From Plasmodium coatneyi (taxonomy: Eukaryota; Apicomplexa; Aconoidasida; Haemosporida; Plasmodiidae), in assembly GCF_001680005.1 (NCBI RefSeq), contig NC_033566.1, forward strand, positions 992,001-1,056,000: DNA of 64,000 nt, written 5' to 3'. Of the stretch, positions 1 to 11,312 are shown in pieces. How positions within the stretch are numbered: the stretch's first letter is position 1; each line of letters starts with the position of its first letter. The position numbers and the translations under genes were made by a program. A model generated the notes under the pieces. It was given only the letters and a program-made list of their open reading frames with translations. It did no database searches and was not told the DNA's origin.

Positions 1-1258
1 TGCCTTCGAGCATATAACTATAGGTATGCTAATCCCCCCTCAGGAAATACTCAAAATGGGAATAATGAATATTTATATGTGGAACTAAGGAATATACACG
101 AATTCGCCTTTGCCTAAATGACGTACGTATTGAGTTCTATGCAAACCGTTCGCGAATGCTCCCAGGTAGGCTTTTTCATCTCCTTTCATGTCCCCAATTT
201 GGACACGTTTCACGCTGTTGGGTTATTCCCAACTTGACTTCATATTATTTCACATGCTCAGGGGAAAAATTGGGTATATTATTTGCTATCATTTTTCCTT
301 ATCCAATCTGCTAATTTTTCCTTAAATGCTCAGAAAAAAAAGCAAGTGAGAAGGCGCAAAAAGAAGGATGTTTTTTTGTTGTTTTTCCATCGCGTATGTT
401 GTTTATTTTTTATCCCCGTTGTCATTTCCGCGTGAATTTTATTTTTTTATCCCATGTGCTCATGCATATTTATTTAAAGAAAAAAATTATATAAATATTA
501 TATATATACGGGTTTTAATTTTTTTTTTAGTGCTTTAATTTATTCAGTTCTTTCCTGAAGAATTTATTCTTTGATCTTATATTAACTGTTACTAACTTTT
601 TTTTCAGTGGAAGTATGGAGTTATTAGCCATTGTGGCAATAATTTACAGACGATTAATTAAGTGAAAGTGAAGTAATCATGGAAAATTAAGTTGAATAGG
701 CATCCATTTTTATGAGGAAAAGTCGTAGCCGAAAAAGTAAAAAATTAGAAGATAATAATAATAAGCATAAAGTTGGCGCGGAGTCCAAAAAAAAAGGAAA
801 AGAAGCAGAAGGGGTACTATTACCGTAGGAGGCATTCTTCACCGAAGGGTTTGCGTCATTTGCTGTTTTTTAAGTAAAATTAATTCACTCCTTTAACAAA
901 CGCACACAGGAAAAAGGCATAGGCTCCTAATATAGACCAACCAGGAAGTGGCACCTCCAAAGTGCAACAGTAGCGTGAACTCTTCAAGTAATACTTTTGT
1001 AGTGCTATAGTATCCGCATCGTAATCGTGGATATGGCGTCATATGAGCCTTCACAAAGAGGCCACATATAGCAAATATATATTGTAGGATAAGCCTACAT
1101 ATGTACAGCCCCTCAATGCTGTAACATTTTGATCTGAGGACGCTTCGGCATTCAGGTAAGCACCGCTAAATCGGCAGTTTCGTCTGCGTCTTCGCGCCAC
1201 GGTCAAATCGTAACAAAGTCGCAACGAAGCCCGTTCCAACCGATAACGTCCCCCTAAC
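1..1258. other. Intergenic region upstream of the DnaJ gene
   Basis: I see no gene here. The sequence is AT-rich with several short homopolymer runs and a TA-rich stretch near 480-510. A C-rich tract ending in CAG at 1268-1279 looks like a splice acceptor, so the DnaJ transcript may have an intron in its 5' untranslated region. The only open frames are short and lack any recognisable protein pattern. Confidence 0.6.
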
Positions 1259-1300
1259 ATGCGATTCTCCCCCCCGCAGGGCACACTTCAGAAAACATGA
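1259..1300 (+). promoter_or_regulatory. uORF of DnaJ with ATGA stop/start overlap
   Basis: ATG at 1259 opens 13 codons closed by TGA at 1298-1300. The stop overlaps the main DnaJ start (ATGA at 1297-1300). This arrangement could allow termination-reinitiation. It is only real if the mRNA includes 1259. The CAG at 1277-1279 could instead be a 5' UTR splice acceptor, which would remove the uORF start. Confidence 0.4.
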
Positions 1301-2439
1301 TCAGGAGAAAACTGTACTGCTCATTCTTATTGCTGGCCGTTTTGGAAACCTTTAAAGTAAACCAAAGATGGAGCATCTTCATCAGTGCCTGGTATGCGCA
1401 CGAAGATGTAGACAGTGACTACAGCCACAGCAAGCTGTATGAAGTGTTGGGAGTTAACAAGTACGCGAGCACGGAGGAAATCAAAAAGGCGTACAGGAAG
1501 TTATCCAAAAAGTATCACCCAGATAAGGCAAAAGATAAAAACTCTAATAATCGATTCAACGAAATTGCAGAGGCATATGAAATATTAGGAGATGAAGAAA
1601 AGAGGAAGGTGTACGACCACCATGGGTTAGAAGCAGCGAAAAATGTAGAGTCCAACAAAATGGAAGAAGATCCAACGGATCATTTTAATATTTATGAAAG
1701 TTTCTTTGGTGGAGCGGGAGGATTTAGAAGAGAGGAAATGAAAAAGGCTGACAGTTTAACGTTAAATGTGGAAATGAGCTTGGAGCAGTTATATAATGGC
1801 GATATCTTTTCAGTTATTTATACTCGAGATGTAAACTGTCTAAGAAGTGATGACTGCATACTGAAGAAAAAGGAGTGCAGTGGTAAAGGATATAAAACAG
1901 TTACTCAGCAGGTTGCTCCAGGATTTATTATGCAAAATAAAATGAGGGATGAAAACTGCATAGATAGAGGTAAAGCATGGAATCCGAAATGTTCCTACTG
2001 TCCAAATGGTATGAAGGAAGAAAAAACAATTGAGTTAACGTTAGAAGTGGGAAAGGGGATGAAAAATAATGATAAAATTGTTTTCGAAAAAAAAGGAAAA
2101 CAAGAAATTGGATACGAAAGTGGTGATGTCGTTTTTGTTATCCAAACAAAGAAACATAATGTGTATGAACGGAAGAATAATGACTTACATCAATTTTATG
2201 AAATATCATTGAAGGATGCTTTAATCGGATTTTCCAAAGATATTGATCATATCAGTGGGGCTCCTATTCGTATAAACAAACAAACCGTGACATTCCACAA
2301 TGAAATTTTAAAAGTGCAAAATAAAGGAATGCCCATTAAGGACTCCAACAGATATGGAGATTTATATATAAAATTTTTAGTACAGTTTCCGAAATATTTA
2401 ACAGAGGAGCAGAAGAAGGCCATTTCTCAGTTCCTCTGA
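1297..2439 (+). CDS. ER-type DnaJ (Hsp40) co-chaperone, ERdj3/DNAJB11-like
   Basis: A single-exon gene of 380 codons. Residues 1-20 are a hydrophobic N-terminus (FLLLAVLETF) that looks like a signal peptide. A J domain spans about residues 46-112, with the HPD motif at 74-76 that stimulates Hsp70 ATPase. The glycine-rich linker is very short (FFGGAGGF). The client-binding beta domains follow, with conserved stretches such as ESGDVVFVI and GDLYIKFLVQFP. The zinc-finger part is not the four CxxCxGxG motifs of classical type I DnaJ. Only scattered cysteines remain (CSYCPNG, CSGKGY), as in the ER-lumen ERdj3 group. By family knowledge such proteins work with BiP/GRP78 in the ER. There is no KDEL-like tail, which is also true of ERdj3. 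A 13-codon uORF ends in TGA overlapping this ATG. The gene lies directly upstream of the SICAvar block on the same strand. Confidence 0.88.
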   Translation: MIRRKLYCSFLLLAVLETFKVNQRWSIFISAWYAHEDVDSDYSHSKLYEVLGVNKYASTEEIKKAYRKLSKKYHPDKAKDKNSNNRFNEIAEAYEILGDEEKRKVYDHHGLEAAKNVESNKMEEDPTDHFNIYESFFGGAGGFRREEMKKADSLTLNVEMSLEQLYNGDIFSVIYTRDVNCLRSDDCILKKKECSGKGYKTVTQQVAPGFIMQNKMRDENCIDRGKAWNPKCSYCPNGMKEEKTIELTLEVGKGMKNNDKIVFEKKGKQEIGYESGDVVFVIQTKKHNVYERKNNDLHQFYEISLKDALIGFSKDIDHISGAPIRINKQTVTFHNEILKVQNKGMPIKDSNRYGDLYIKFLVQFPKYLTEEQKKAISQFL

Positions 2440-2946
2440 CGTGCCGTACATTCGTGACAGCGCTTTAAGCGTTTCCCCTGTTTTCGAAAACTGCTTAGAG
2501 GTTCTGCCCTTCGCATTTTGGAGCGCACAACCTTGGACGTTTTAATGTTCAGTTTTTTGTCCCCGCGCGCGAGTGGTTATGTAACTCCGTGTGTTTGACC
2601 TAATGTGTAACAAAGTGCGGTTGTAACCACGAACAGTTTCGCAGAAGAAATAAGTAACCGATTTTACAAGGTCCAAAATTTATTTACAGGTGTTCCAAAC
2701 CGTATACAAGAGGAAATAAATGATAGGAGCTTTGAGAAGACCTACTGAACGTGTACGGGCGAGAGAAGTGCATGTTAGTCATCTGCGGCGGCGATAATTT
2801 TTTAATGTTACTATTAAGGTACCTACAGCCGTGTACCCTTATTTGCATATATATACCTACATATGTAGGTATTCCTCCTTTTTTTATATTTTTTAAATAC
2901 CTTTATTTTCTCCTAAATAAGCAACCGTCCTATGCAATTGTTACTT

Positions 2947-3097
2947 CTTCTTTCAGGAAAAACCAAAACAGAAAAATTCTGCGCATGCAACCTTCCTTAT
3001 TCTCCCCTTTTCCTTACATACACTACATTCTTACACTAAAAGGAGAAACGAAATTGGAGAGAACGAGAAAGGGAGGAACAATCTTCCCCTCGTTCTT
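2947..3097 (+). repeat. Inverted repeat, left arm (partner 3778-3928)
   Basis: This stretch reappears as its reverse complement at 3778-3928. Paired positions sum to 6875 along the whole arm, so there is no visible indel. I noticed only about two mismatches in about 150 bp, for example GGAGAAACG against GGAAAAACG. The arm contains TGCGCATGCA near its middle. It lies upstream of the SICAvar first exon, with a spacer of about 680 bp to the other arm. Confidence 0.85.
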
Positions 3098-3777
3098 CTT
3101 TATACACTACACTCTTCTGAAGGAAGTGAGCAACCTTTCCTACCCTTTCCTTATACACTGCATTCTCTTAAAGAAAAAAGGGAAAAAAGAGAGAGTGTCG
3201 AAAGGTACGGTAGGTTCCTTCTTTTTGAAGAATTTTTTCTTTTAAAAAAACCAAAAAGGAAGGAAATAACAAAAAAAAAAGAAAGAAAGTAGAATGATGA
3301 TAGGAAACGCCACTTTTCTTTTCTTATTTCTTTTAAGAAGAGAATATATAAAGAGAAAAATATTAGAAAACTTTTTTTTCCTTTTAGAAGAATGTTAAAA
3401 AAGGGAAGAAGAGGAAAGAAAAGAAAGAAAGGAGTACAATGGTGGTAGGGTACGTTCCTTCTTCTTCTCCTCTTCTCTTGTTTCGAATAATGTAAGGAAT
3501 GAATAAAACGAAAGGTTTTTTTTTTTTTTTTTTTTTTTTTGGGGGCAAGAATAAAAAGAGAAACAAAAGGAAGGTAAGGTCAGAAGGAAGGAAAGGGGGA
3601 GAGAGTAAAGAATGGTAAGGTGGGTTCTTCCTCTTTCTTTAGCTTCTCATTTGCTCTTTAGTTTAATTGTAAAAGAAGTGTATATAGGGGAAAAAGACGA
3701 GGGGGAAGGAATGGGAACGTTATTTCCTCACTTCTCCCTCTTCTTATAATTAGAATACAAGTGTATGTAAGGAAGGA

Positions 3778-3928
3778 AAGAACGAAGGGAAGATTGTTCC
3801 TCCCTTTCTCGTTCTCTCCAATTTCGTTTTTCCTTTTAGTGTAAGAATGTAGTGTATGTAAGGAAAAGGGGAGAATAAGGAAGGTTGCATGCGCAGAATT
3901 TTTCTGTTTTGGTTTTTCCTGAAAGAAG
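3778..3928 (-). repeat. Inverted repeat, right arm (partner 2947-3097)
   Basis: Reverse complement of 2947-3097. Because of it, the same peptide pattern (KNQNRKILRMQPS) appears in a plus-strand frame of the left arm and a minus-strand frame of this arm. This arm ends about 560 bp before the SICAvar ATG. Confidence 0.85.
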
Positions 3929-4491
3929 GAGGAAAGAAAAGAACGAACAAAATTGGAAAAAAAAGGAAGAACAAAAAAAAAAAGAACAGGATAATAAGGA
4001 AGAGGTGAGGTGAATAATTCCTTCCTTCTCCTTTCTCCTTTTTAAAAAATTGCAAGGGGAGGTATATGAGTAGGAAGGATAGGAGGAAGGAGGGACGGTT
4101 ATTTTGTTTCTTTTTTTTAGATTAATTCTTATGAATAATTTCTTTAAAGTGCAAATAAATTCCAGGGACGTTAAGGGAAAGAGGGAGGTATGGTTAAAAG
4201 CAAGGTTCGCAAGTACGTTATGCACATAGTATACATATATGGATGAAAAAGGATGGTTATAATGGGATTCTTTTTTTTTCCACTTTTTATTTTTGCTTCC
4301 TTGAAAAGTCCTAAGGGAATTACAAAAATAAAAAGGAAGGAATGGAAAGTATGAATATGTGATGGAAGGAAGTATAAAACAATTGTAAAGAATGTAGTAT
4401 GTACGTTGTCATAATATAAGGAGTATAAAATGGGAGCCTCCATATGAAGGATTTTTTATATATAAGGAAAAAATAGAACGAAGCGTGAAAA

Positions 4492-7400
4492 ATGGCAGCT
4501 ACCAGGGGAGGAAAGAAAAGGACTGCGGAGGAAATAGTGGAAAGTTGGAGGGTAAGTACTGTATAGTGTGCCTGAACCAGTAGGAACCTGGAGTATTGGG
4601 GCACTACGATTTATGTGTGGTCTAGTCGATGTGTAGAAAAAAAGAGTACCTAAGTCTTAGGCATTATAAACGTCCCATATTTATTTATAGATAGCAAAAA
4701 TGAGTGAGGTGATAGAAATGTTCAAGGTATATTCAAGAAAGAAGGATGAAGAACAGGATACTCTGTATGGACACTTATACGTACTATGCGATAATAATAA
4801 TATAGTGGGTTCATATGAATTATATGAGGGGTGTGTAGATGAAGAGTTCTGCAAAGTTCTAATAAGGAACTGGAATATTGCAACAAAGAAAAATATTGAT
4901 TGCGCAGGAAAATGTGGGAAGGATGGTAAATGGAAGGAAATTCAGCCTGATGCAAAATGTAAAATTTTCAACTTATGGTTAGCATATTATGGGATGAATG
5001 TAAATTCAGTATTATTAGAGAGCCTCTATATAAATGAAGCAATGAAATCCTTTTGGGAAAGTTCCTTTACGGATGGTGATAAAGAGTGTAATTGGGAGAG
5101 CGCAAAGAAAGTATTAAGTGCGAAAAATATGGAAGAAGTTAGGGAAGTGTTTAGACATATACAAAATGAAGGAGGGGAGGGGGAAATGAGGAAGATAAGT
5201 CAAAGGAGAAAAGAGGATCAATTTCTGGGGAAATGTAAATTGAATGAAGGGGGAAAGAAGGAAAGTATGGGTACATATGGGAACGAAATTATTCAGCAGA
5301 TAAATGAAGAAAAAGAATTCATAGATTCTAAGAAGAAAGAATTAGATCAAATTAAGCAAAAAGAGGAACAGCAGCAGCTGATGGCAGCACCACCCCCTCA
5401 AGCAGGTGGTGCTGCCAATGCCTGTAGTAGTGAATTCAAGACACACTTAAATGCAGTAGCAGATAAATGGTTTCAACTCAGGGGTAAGAATAAAAAAAAT
5501 ACGGGGCACATGGTAAGGAATACTATTATTCACTGTAATTTAAGGTACTTCAGTAGGGTAGGATGTCTTATATATATGTGAACAAAGAGTGGACGTAACT
5601 TGATTTTAGGTGCTTACGGAGTGTACATATATATTCCTCCTTTTCGTTGTGCTTAGAGTGACTTTTGGAATGACGTCGACACGGATGGGAAGAATCTTCT
5701 GGAAAAAATACTTAAGGAAAACCAGGAAGCTGACCAGTACTGTAATGGGAATGATGATAGGCAAAGTGGTCCCCTGAATGAAAAGGAAAGGGCAGCATGT
5801 AAGCTCGTTGCTGGGGGGTTACACCATATATACAGTATTCAGCTGAAGTATCAACAAGGGAAGCAGGACAACCCCGTAGAGAACCAGAAATTTCAGCAAC
5901 TGGTAGCATGTATGATGCTAAATGTACTTGTGAAAAAATTGGAAGAGGAGGAAAAATCTTCCTGTTCAGTGAAGGAAGGCATAAAACATGCCTTCAGTAA
6001 AAGTGAACAAATTAAGGGAGACACTAACTGCAAGGATTACAAAAATAATGAGTGTGATTTGTGTAAAGAAGAAGACTACTCAGAATGTACTATAGAAGGA
6101 ACGAAAGTAAAGACAAAATTGGATGCGATCCTCGAACAGAAGAATGACAAAATACAACAAGCTCTAAGTACTATAAATACCTTATGTCATCGTGTACAAT
6201 GTGCTACGACGAAGTGGTTCGGGAACAGAACACACAACAAGGACCAGGCAGGCTGGGTAAGTTTTATTGATTTACGCATTAGACAGAAGCATGGCAATGA
6301 TTAATGTACCCTGAACATATAATCTAGGGGTAAGGAAAATAGATCTTGTATGTGAATATTAAGTATACATATACTGTTTTTTTTATCTTCTGAGTGTTTA
6401 GGGAATATTGTGGAAGGACGTTGAGACCCAATTGGGAAACATGTCTAAGACTATGGAGAACAACAACCAAACCGACGCCGATAAGCAGTGCGAACCAACT
6501 CAATGGACTGATAGTTTCTTAACTGAAAAAGACAGAGAGGCTTGCAAGTACATTTCTAGAGGGTTAAAGCATATTTATAGTATTAAGCAAGAAGACGGTG
6601 ATCTGGACAAGAATAAGCAACCATCACCTGATAACAAAATATTCAAGCAGACCATGTTATGTGCAGTACTCAATGTTTACGCTGATCTCCTGGAGGAGAG
6701 AACAAAGGGAACATGTCCTGTTACAGAGGAAAGAATAAAACAAATGTTTCGCAAAGGGAATGAGAACAGAGACTCCTGGTGTGCAGATAAGGAGAAGAGT
6801 GGTCCATGTATTGAATGTAGAAGGGATAAGACCTATGAAAATTGCATGGTAGGCGACAACGGCAGCAATAGAACCAATGTAAAGGACAAATTAAAGGACA
6901 TGCTCGAGAAGGATCGCCCAATACAAAAAACTCTAAGTACTATAGGTACTATAAGTAACTTCTGCACACGCCTGCAATGCGTAAGCAAGAAATGGGGTAT
7001 AAACAGAGATCAGGATCCAACCTGGGTAAGTGAACGCAATATATATATTATCTTCAATCGAAAATAAAAAAAGGAAGGGAACACAATATATATTGTCCTC
7101 ATTACAGTTTGGGGACAGTTTTTTCTTGTGTATGCCTGCGTATTGCATTTTTTACAAAACGGATACGGGAGAAGAAAATAGACGCACACATATAACGTGA
7201 ACAGAATTATAGGGGGGTAGACATAATTATAGGGTGGATATAATTATAGGGTGGAGAACATAATAATTATAAGGGGGTGGACATATAATAATTATAGGGG
7301 GGGTGGACATAATTACATAGAATACATTTGTTTCCTTCCACCCTCTTTTCCCTTCTATGGACAGGATAACATGCAGAAGGACATCAATGATAGGGCCACA

Positions 7401-10400
7401 GAAATGTTTACTAAAATATCTGAGGATAGCACAAATGTGCGAAGCTACTGTAAAAATACAGGTACAGGTAGTAGAAGAGTCACGGACCCAGAGATAAAAG
7501 CATGTAAATACATTACGGCAGGATTACAGTACATATATAATATTAAGAAGGAAATTAAGGATAAGCACCCCGAAGATTACCGGTTATTTAAGCAAACAAT
7601 GTTATGCTTAGTTCTAAACGCATATGCAGATGAATTGAAAAAGCACGTTACATCTCCCTGTACGGTCGGCGAGGAAACAATACAACAAGCATTCACTCAA
7701 GGGAATAACCACATTTCGAGTTGGTGTGAGGAGGGGAGAGTTAATTGTGTTAAGTGTGAAAGGGTTGCAGACTATAAGGATTGCCAAATAAGCGATAACG
7801 GGAAAGAAGAAAAAGTAGAACCTAAGTTGAATGACTTGTTCAAGGATAACAACAGAAAAAATGAATTAGATAAAGCTATGAGTGATATAAATAAATTATG
7901 TGATCGCGCACAATGTGTAATAACACAATGGTCAAGGGACAAATCATTGCCGAAACATAGGAGGTGGGAGGTTTGTAAGAATTCTTATTTGTCATCAAAG
8001 TCTAATTTTATATAGAATTGAAATTGGGCGAATATATATATGTGTGTCCACAGGAAGAAAATGGAAATGTTTTTCGTATAAGTACTATTTATACTTCCAT
8101 GTTCCTTCCCCCCTTCTTTCTTTCCTTCTTTTTTCCATTGTATTGGCAGTATGAAAGTTGGGACGATATAAAGAAAACGATTAACCCTCTTGCTGATGCC
8201 ATGCTTCAGGAGGACTTAAGTGTGGGCAACTATTGTACTGACACTGAACAGAAGAATAAAGAAGCTTGCAAGCTCATTGTTAGAGGTTTGAAGAGTATAT
8301 ATGAAATTAAAGTGGAAGGGAAGGATGGGGATAAAGATGAACATAAAAAAAATAATAGACTATTTGAGCAAACTATGGAATGCTTTATATTAAATGTATA
8401 TGCAGAACTCATTAAAGAAAGGTGTCCTACTACGGGAGATACCGTACAGAAGGCCTTTACTAACCAGGGGAATCTCCACACAAGTGCGTGTGCGCAGGAG
8501 CCATGTAATAAATGTAAATGGGAAGAATGTAAGAATATGACGGTTGGGAAGGGAAAACTATGGGATAGAATAAAAACGGAACTCCGGGGGGATGGCAAAA
8601 TGCAGGTAACTCTGGATAAAATATGTCAGGCTACTTCGCAAGCGGCACCTATCCCTAAGAAGCAGAAACCTGAACGTAAGGAAACGGACGCCCCTCAACC
8701 TGTACCGGGGGTGCCTGTTTCAGGAGAGGTATCATCAAACACACAGGAGGACGTAACGAAGAAGGTTGAACCTAAAAGTAAAGGAAGTAAGACTGCGGAA
8801 ACTGTTGATAAATATAATGATGTTGTTGCCCTCCTTGATGAATTAGATAAGAAGCATGATCATAAGAATTCAAATGATGATAAAGATGATTACCCGGGGC
8901 AGGGCATCTGGGTATCGTCAGGTGGCAGAGCAGGTGAAATAGATGTAGTTCAGGGTAAAGCGCAACTCCCTTCTGGTCCTTCTCATACAAGTGCAGATCC
9001 TGTTATCTCAAATGGTCAAACTCCAAGCACAGGAACAGACACCCAAAATCCTCAGACTTCCAGTTCTCATGATCCAGGTAATAATAATAATAAAAAGAAA
9101 ATAAGCACCCCTAAAAAATGTGTGCAGCCTACAAGATGCATCTAAAAAGTAAAAAATTAGGAAATAAAAAAAAAAATAATAAATTATTTTTAGAAAAAAA
9201 GAAGCAAGAAAAAAAAAAAAAATGAAAAAATAAAGGTGAATGAATCAGTGAAGGGGTGTATGATTTCGCATTTTAGGGGTGTGTGTATAGGATTTCGCAT
9301 TTTAGGGGTGTGTGTATAGGATTTCGCATTTTAGGGGTGTGTATGTGTGGGATTTCACATTTTAGGGATGTGTTTGTAGGATTTCACACTTAGGTTTGAT
9401 GGTTTAGGGTTCAGAGGTTTGGGTTCCGCGTTTAGAAATAATGGTGCAGGGTATGAGAATTGAGGTTCAGAGTGTGGAAGGGTTTGGGGTATGGGAGTAG
9501 GCTTCAGGGTATAAGAAGAGTGGTCCGTGGTATGGAGTCTGAGTTTTAGGTTATATGAACTGAAATTTCAGAGTATGGAAATTAAAGGTTGGGGTATGAA
9601 GAATAAGGATTTTGCGCCCAAAGAACAATAATATGACCTGATGTTCAGTACTTTAGGGGTGTACTATGGTGTTAGAATGTTAGGGAGAACGAAAGAAAAA
9701 AAAGTGTAAAAAGTAAAAAGGTAAGGAAATTAGGACGCGTAAAAAAAAATTAGAGAATGAAGTGTAAGGATATTATAAAGTGAAAAATTTAAAAAGTAAA
9801 AAATAAAAAATAAAATAAGGAATTGTGTGCATCCGGAAAGAGTAAAATCGCCATCTTTAGTCTGACTACTTTCCATCATAAATACTCTATATATTCCTTT
9901 TCATTTTTTACCACCTTAGGTGCTACAACAATTTTTCCGAAGACAATTGATAATGGTGGTAGTCAAACCACTGATGGTGGTGCAGGTGAACCCGCTGCTG
10001 ATGCCTCCCCTAAAAAAACTGAAGACATTAATCCAACTGCTGGAAATACTTCTGAAGGCCAGGGCGGTAAGATTACCGTTAACAGCGACGGTCATAAGGA
10101 TAGCGAGGCTGGTGAAAAGGGAGGTGTCACCGCCGCTGTCCCTGCTATTCCTGTTCCTGCACCTGGTCTGGGCCCCAGTACAGGAGTTGGTCCGGTTCCT
10201 CCCGTTGTTCGTGTTTCAGCAAGAATTACAAAAACTCCTGTTACACCCAGGGCTGGAAGTAAGGTAAAGGAGGAAGGAGTGATGCACCCCTTCCTTCCTT
10301 ACCTTCCTACCTTTCCTGTCCTAATGGGTCTTTCTGTGATGAGTTATCTCCTTTGGAAGGTAAGAAAAGAAAAGATAAAATAAAGTAAAAAAAGAAGAAA

Positions 10401-11249
10401 AGAAAAAAAGAAAAAAAAAAAGGAAAGAGTGGGTGCGTAAATGCATCAGTGCCGGGGTGTGTAGGATTTCGAATTCCACACCTGAGGGTGTATGTGTACG
10501 ATTTCGCATTTTAGGGGTGTGTGTATAGGATTTCGCATTTTAGGGTGTGTATGTATAGGATTTCGCATTTTAGGGTGTGTATGTATAGGATTTCGCATTT
10601 TAGGGTGTGTGTACGAGGATTTCGCATTTTAGGGGTGTGTGTATAGGATTTCGCATTTTAGGGGTGTGTGTATGGGATTTCGCATTTTAGGGGTGTGTGT
10701 GTAGGATTTAGCATTTTAGGGTGTTTGAGGTAGTAATTACTGTTGTGAGAACAAAACATTTGACACCCCTATTATAGAAACATTTTTTTCCTTTTTTTTT
10801 TTTTTTTTTTTGTTCAGTATATTGCCCTCGGTAAGCGAAGACGACGTCACAAAAGAGCTGATCAAGTACGTGGCCCTGCAGCTTTGGAAGAACAACTCTT
10901 TGACCATGTTGACCAGGCAGATGGTCCACATGAATATACCTTAGTAAAAAAACGCAGACAACCAAGATCTGCTCCATCGGGAAGAACAAAGGGGTCAAAA
11001 AAACGTGCTGATCACCGTGTTTGTCACCGCACCATTATTGATATTCATTTAGAAGTCTTAGGCGAATATCAAAGGGAAAATTTGCATTCGACGAAGGAAG
11101 ACTTTTTTGAAATTTTGGTTCAAGAATTTATGGGAAGCGAATTTATAAAAGAAGAAAATGTTCCGGAGGAAGGTGTCCCAAGTTCAGATTCCGGGTTTAG
11201 GGTTGATTTTCGTAAGGAACAGTTTACTGAGGAACAGGTTCAAAGTTAA
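4492..11249 (+). CDS. SICAvar-type variant surface antigen, 8 exons, premature stop in the C-terminal repeat tail
   Basis: Exons: 4492-4551, 4691-5512, 5657-6256, 6402-7025, 7365-7970, 8150-9077, 9920-10359, 10818-11249, giving about 1503 aa. All junction phases agree. Most donors are GTAAGN; the exon 5 donor (GTTTGT at 7971) is weak. Exon 1 is a charged 20-residue start with no signal peptide, as expected for SICA. Exon 2 resembles the SICA alpha domain. Exons 3-6 are four tandem cysteine-rich beta units, each with the motif ACK(L/Y)I..GL..IY.IK (e.g. ACKYISRGLKHIYSIK) followed by a cysteine pattern. Exon 6 ends in a Pro/Ser-rich stalk. Exon 7 carries a transmembrane segment (FPVLMGLSVMSYLLW). 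Exon 8 is the conserved cytoplasmic domain (ADGPHEYTLVKKRR, FFEILVQEFMGSEFIKEENV). Known role: display on infected red cells and antigenic variation. The frame stops at TAA 11247-11249, inside the PSSDSGFRVD repeats that normally continue. Confidence 0.9.
7195..7320 (+). repeat. Degenerate tandem repeat in SICAvar intron 4
   Basis: About five imperfect copies of a unit like TAATTATAGGGGGGTGGACA occur just before the polypyrimidine tract and acceptor of exon 5. Unit length varies from roughly 20 to 30 bp through changes in the G-run and a duplicated ATA. Confidence 0.75.
9078..9919 (+). repeat. SICAvar intron 6 with 29-bp GGATTTCGCATTTTAGGGG repeats and telomere-like heptamers
   Basis: An 842-bp intron. 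From about 9255 to 9390 there are roughly five copies of a 28-30 bp unit (GGATTTCGCATTTTAGGGG plus a TGTGTGTATA spacer). From about 9395 to 9520 the copies decay into GGTTTAGGGTTCAGAGG-type sequence, which includes the Plasmodium telomere heptamer GGGTT(T/C)A. Internal telomere-like heptamers in SICAvar introns are established for P. knowlesi. AT-rich DNA fills both ends. Confidence 0.85.
10360..10817 (+). repeat. SICAvar intron 7 with about nine copies of the same 29-bp repeat
   Basis: The intron between the transmembrane exon and the cytoplasmic exon. Copies of GGATTTCGCATTTTAGGG(G)TGTGTGTA run from about 10455 to 10730, then a long T tract and TTCAG acceptor. It is homologous to the repeats in intron 6 and to the orphan block at 12440-12960. 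Confidence 0.85.
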
Positions 11250-11312
11250 GATTCCGGGTTTAGGGTTGATTTTCGTAAGGAACAGTTTACTGAGGAACAG
11301 GTTCAAAGTTAA
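11187..11312 (+). repeat. Perfect 63-bp tandem duplication carrying a TAA in each copy
   Basis: Copies 11187-11249 and 11250-11312 are identical. Each encodes the SICA tail motif DSGFRVD, and each ends in TAA where other copies have TCA (serine of SSDSGF). A third, partial copy follows. The unit contains GGGTTTAGGGTT, a telomere-like core read as coding sequence. Confidence 0.9.

Larger units (their letters stand above)
2440..4491. other. SICAvar upstream region: low-complexity DNA with an inverted repeat
   Basis: Two kilobases without a convincing gene. Strand-asymmetric purine/pyrimidine stretches dominate from about 3060 to 4100, including a T25 run at 3516-3540. Open frames on both strands are lysine/phenylalanine-rich products of these tracts. 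The main structure is an inverted repeat (2947-3097 and 3778-3928), listed separately. The region must hold the promoter and 5' UTR of the SICAvar gene, but I cannot place a start site. Confidence 0.6.

Noticed and set aside
2751..3245. 164-codon plus-strand frame upstream of SICAvar
   Set aside because: Its composition follows the purine/pyrimidine tracts, and part of it repeats in the minus-strand frame of the opposite inverted-repeat arm. There is no domain.
3384..4604. Several overlapping minus-strand Phe/Ser/Lys-rich frames
   Set aside because: They are translations of T- and A-rich low-complexity DNA, and overlap one another in different frames.
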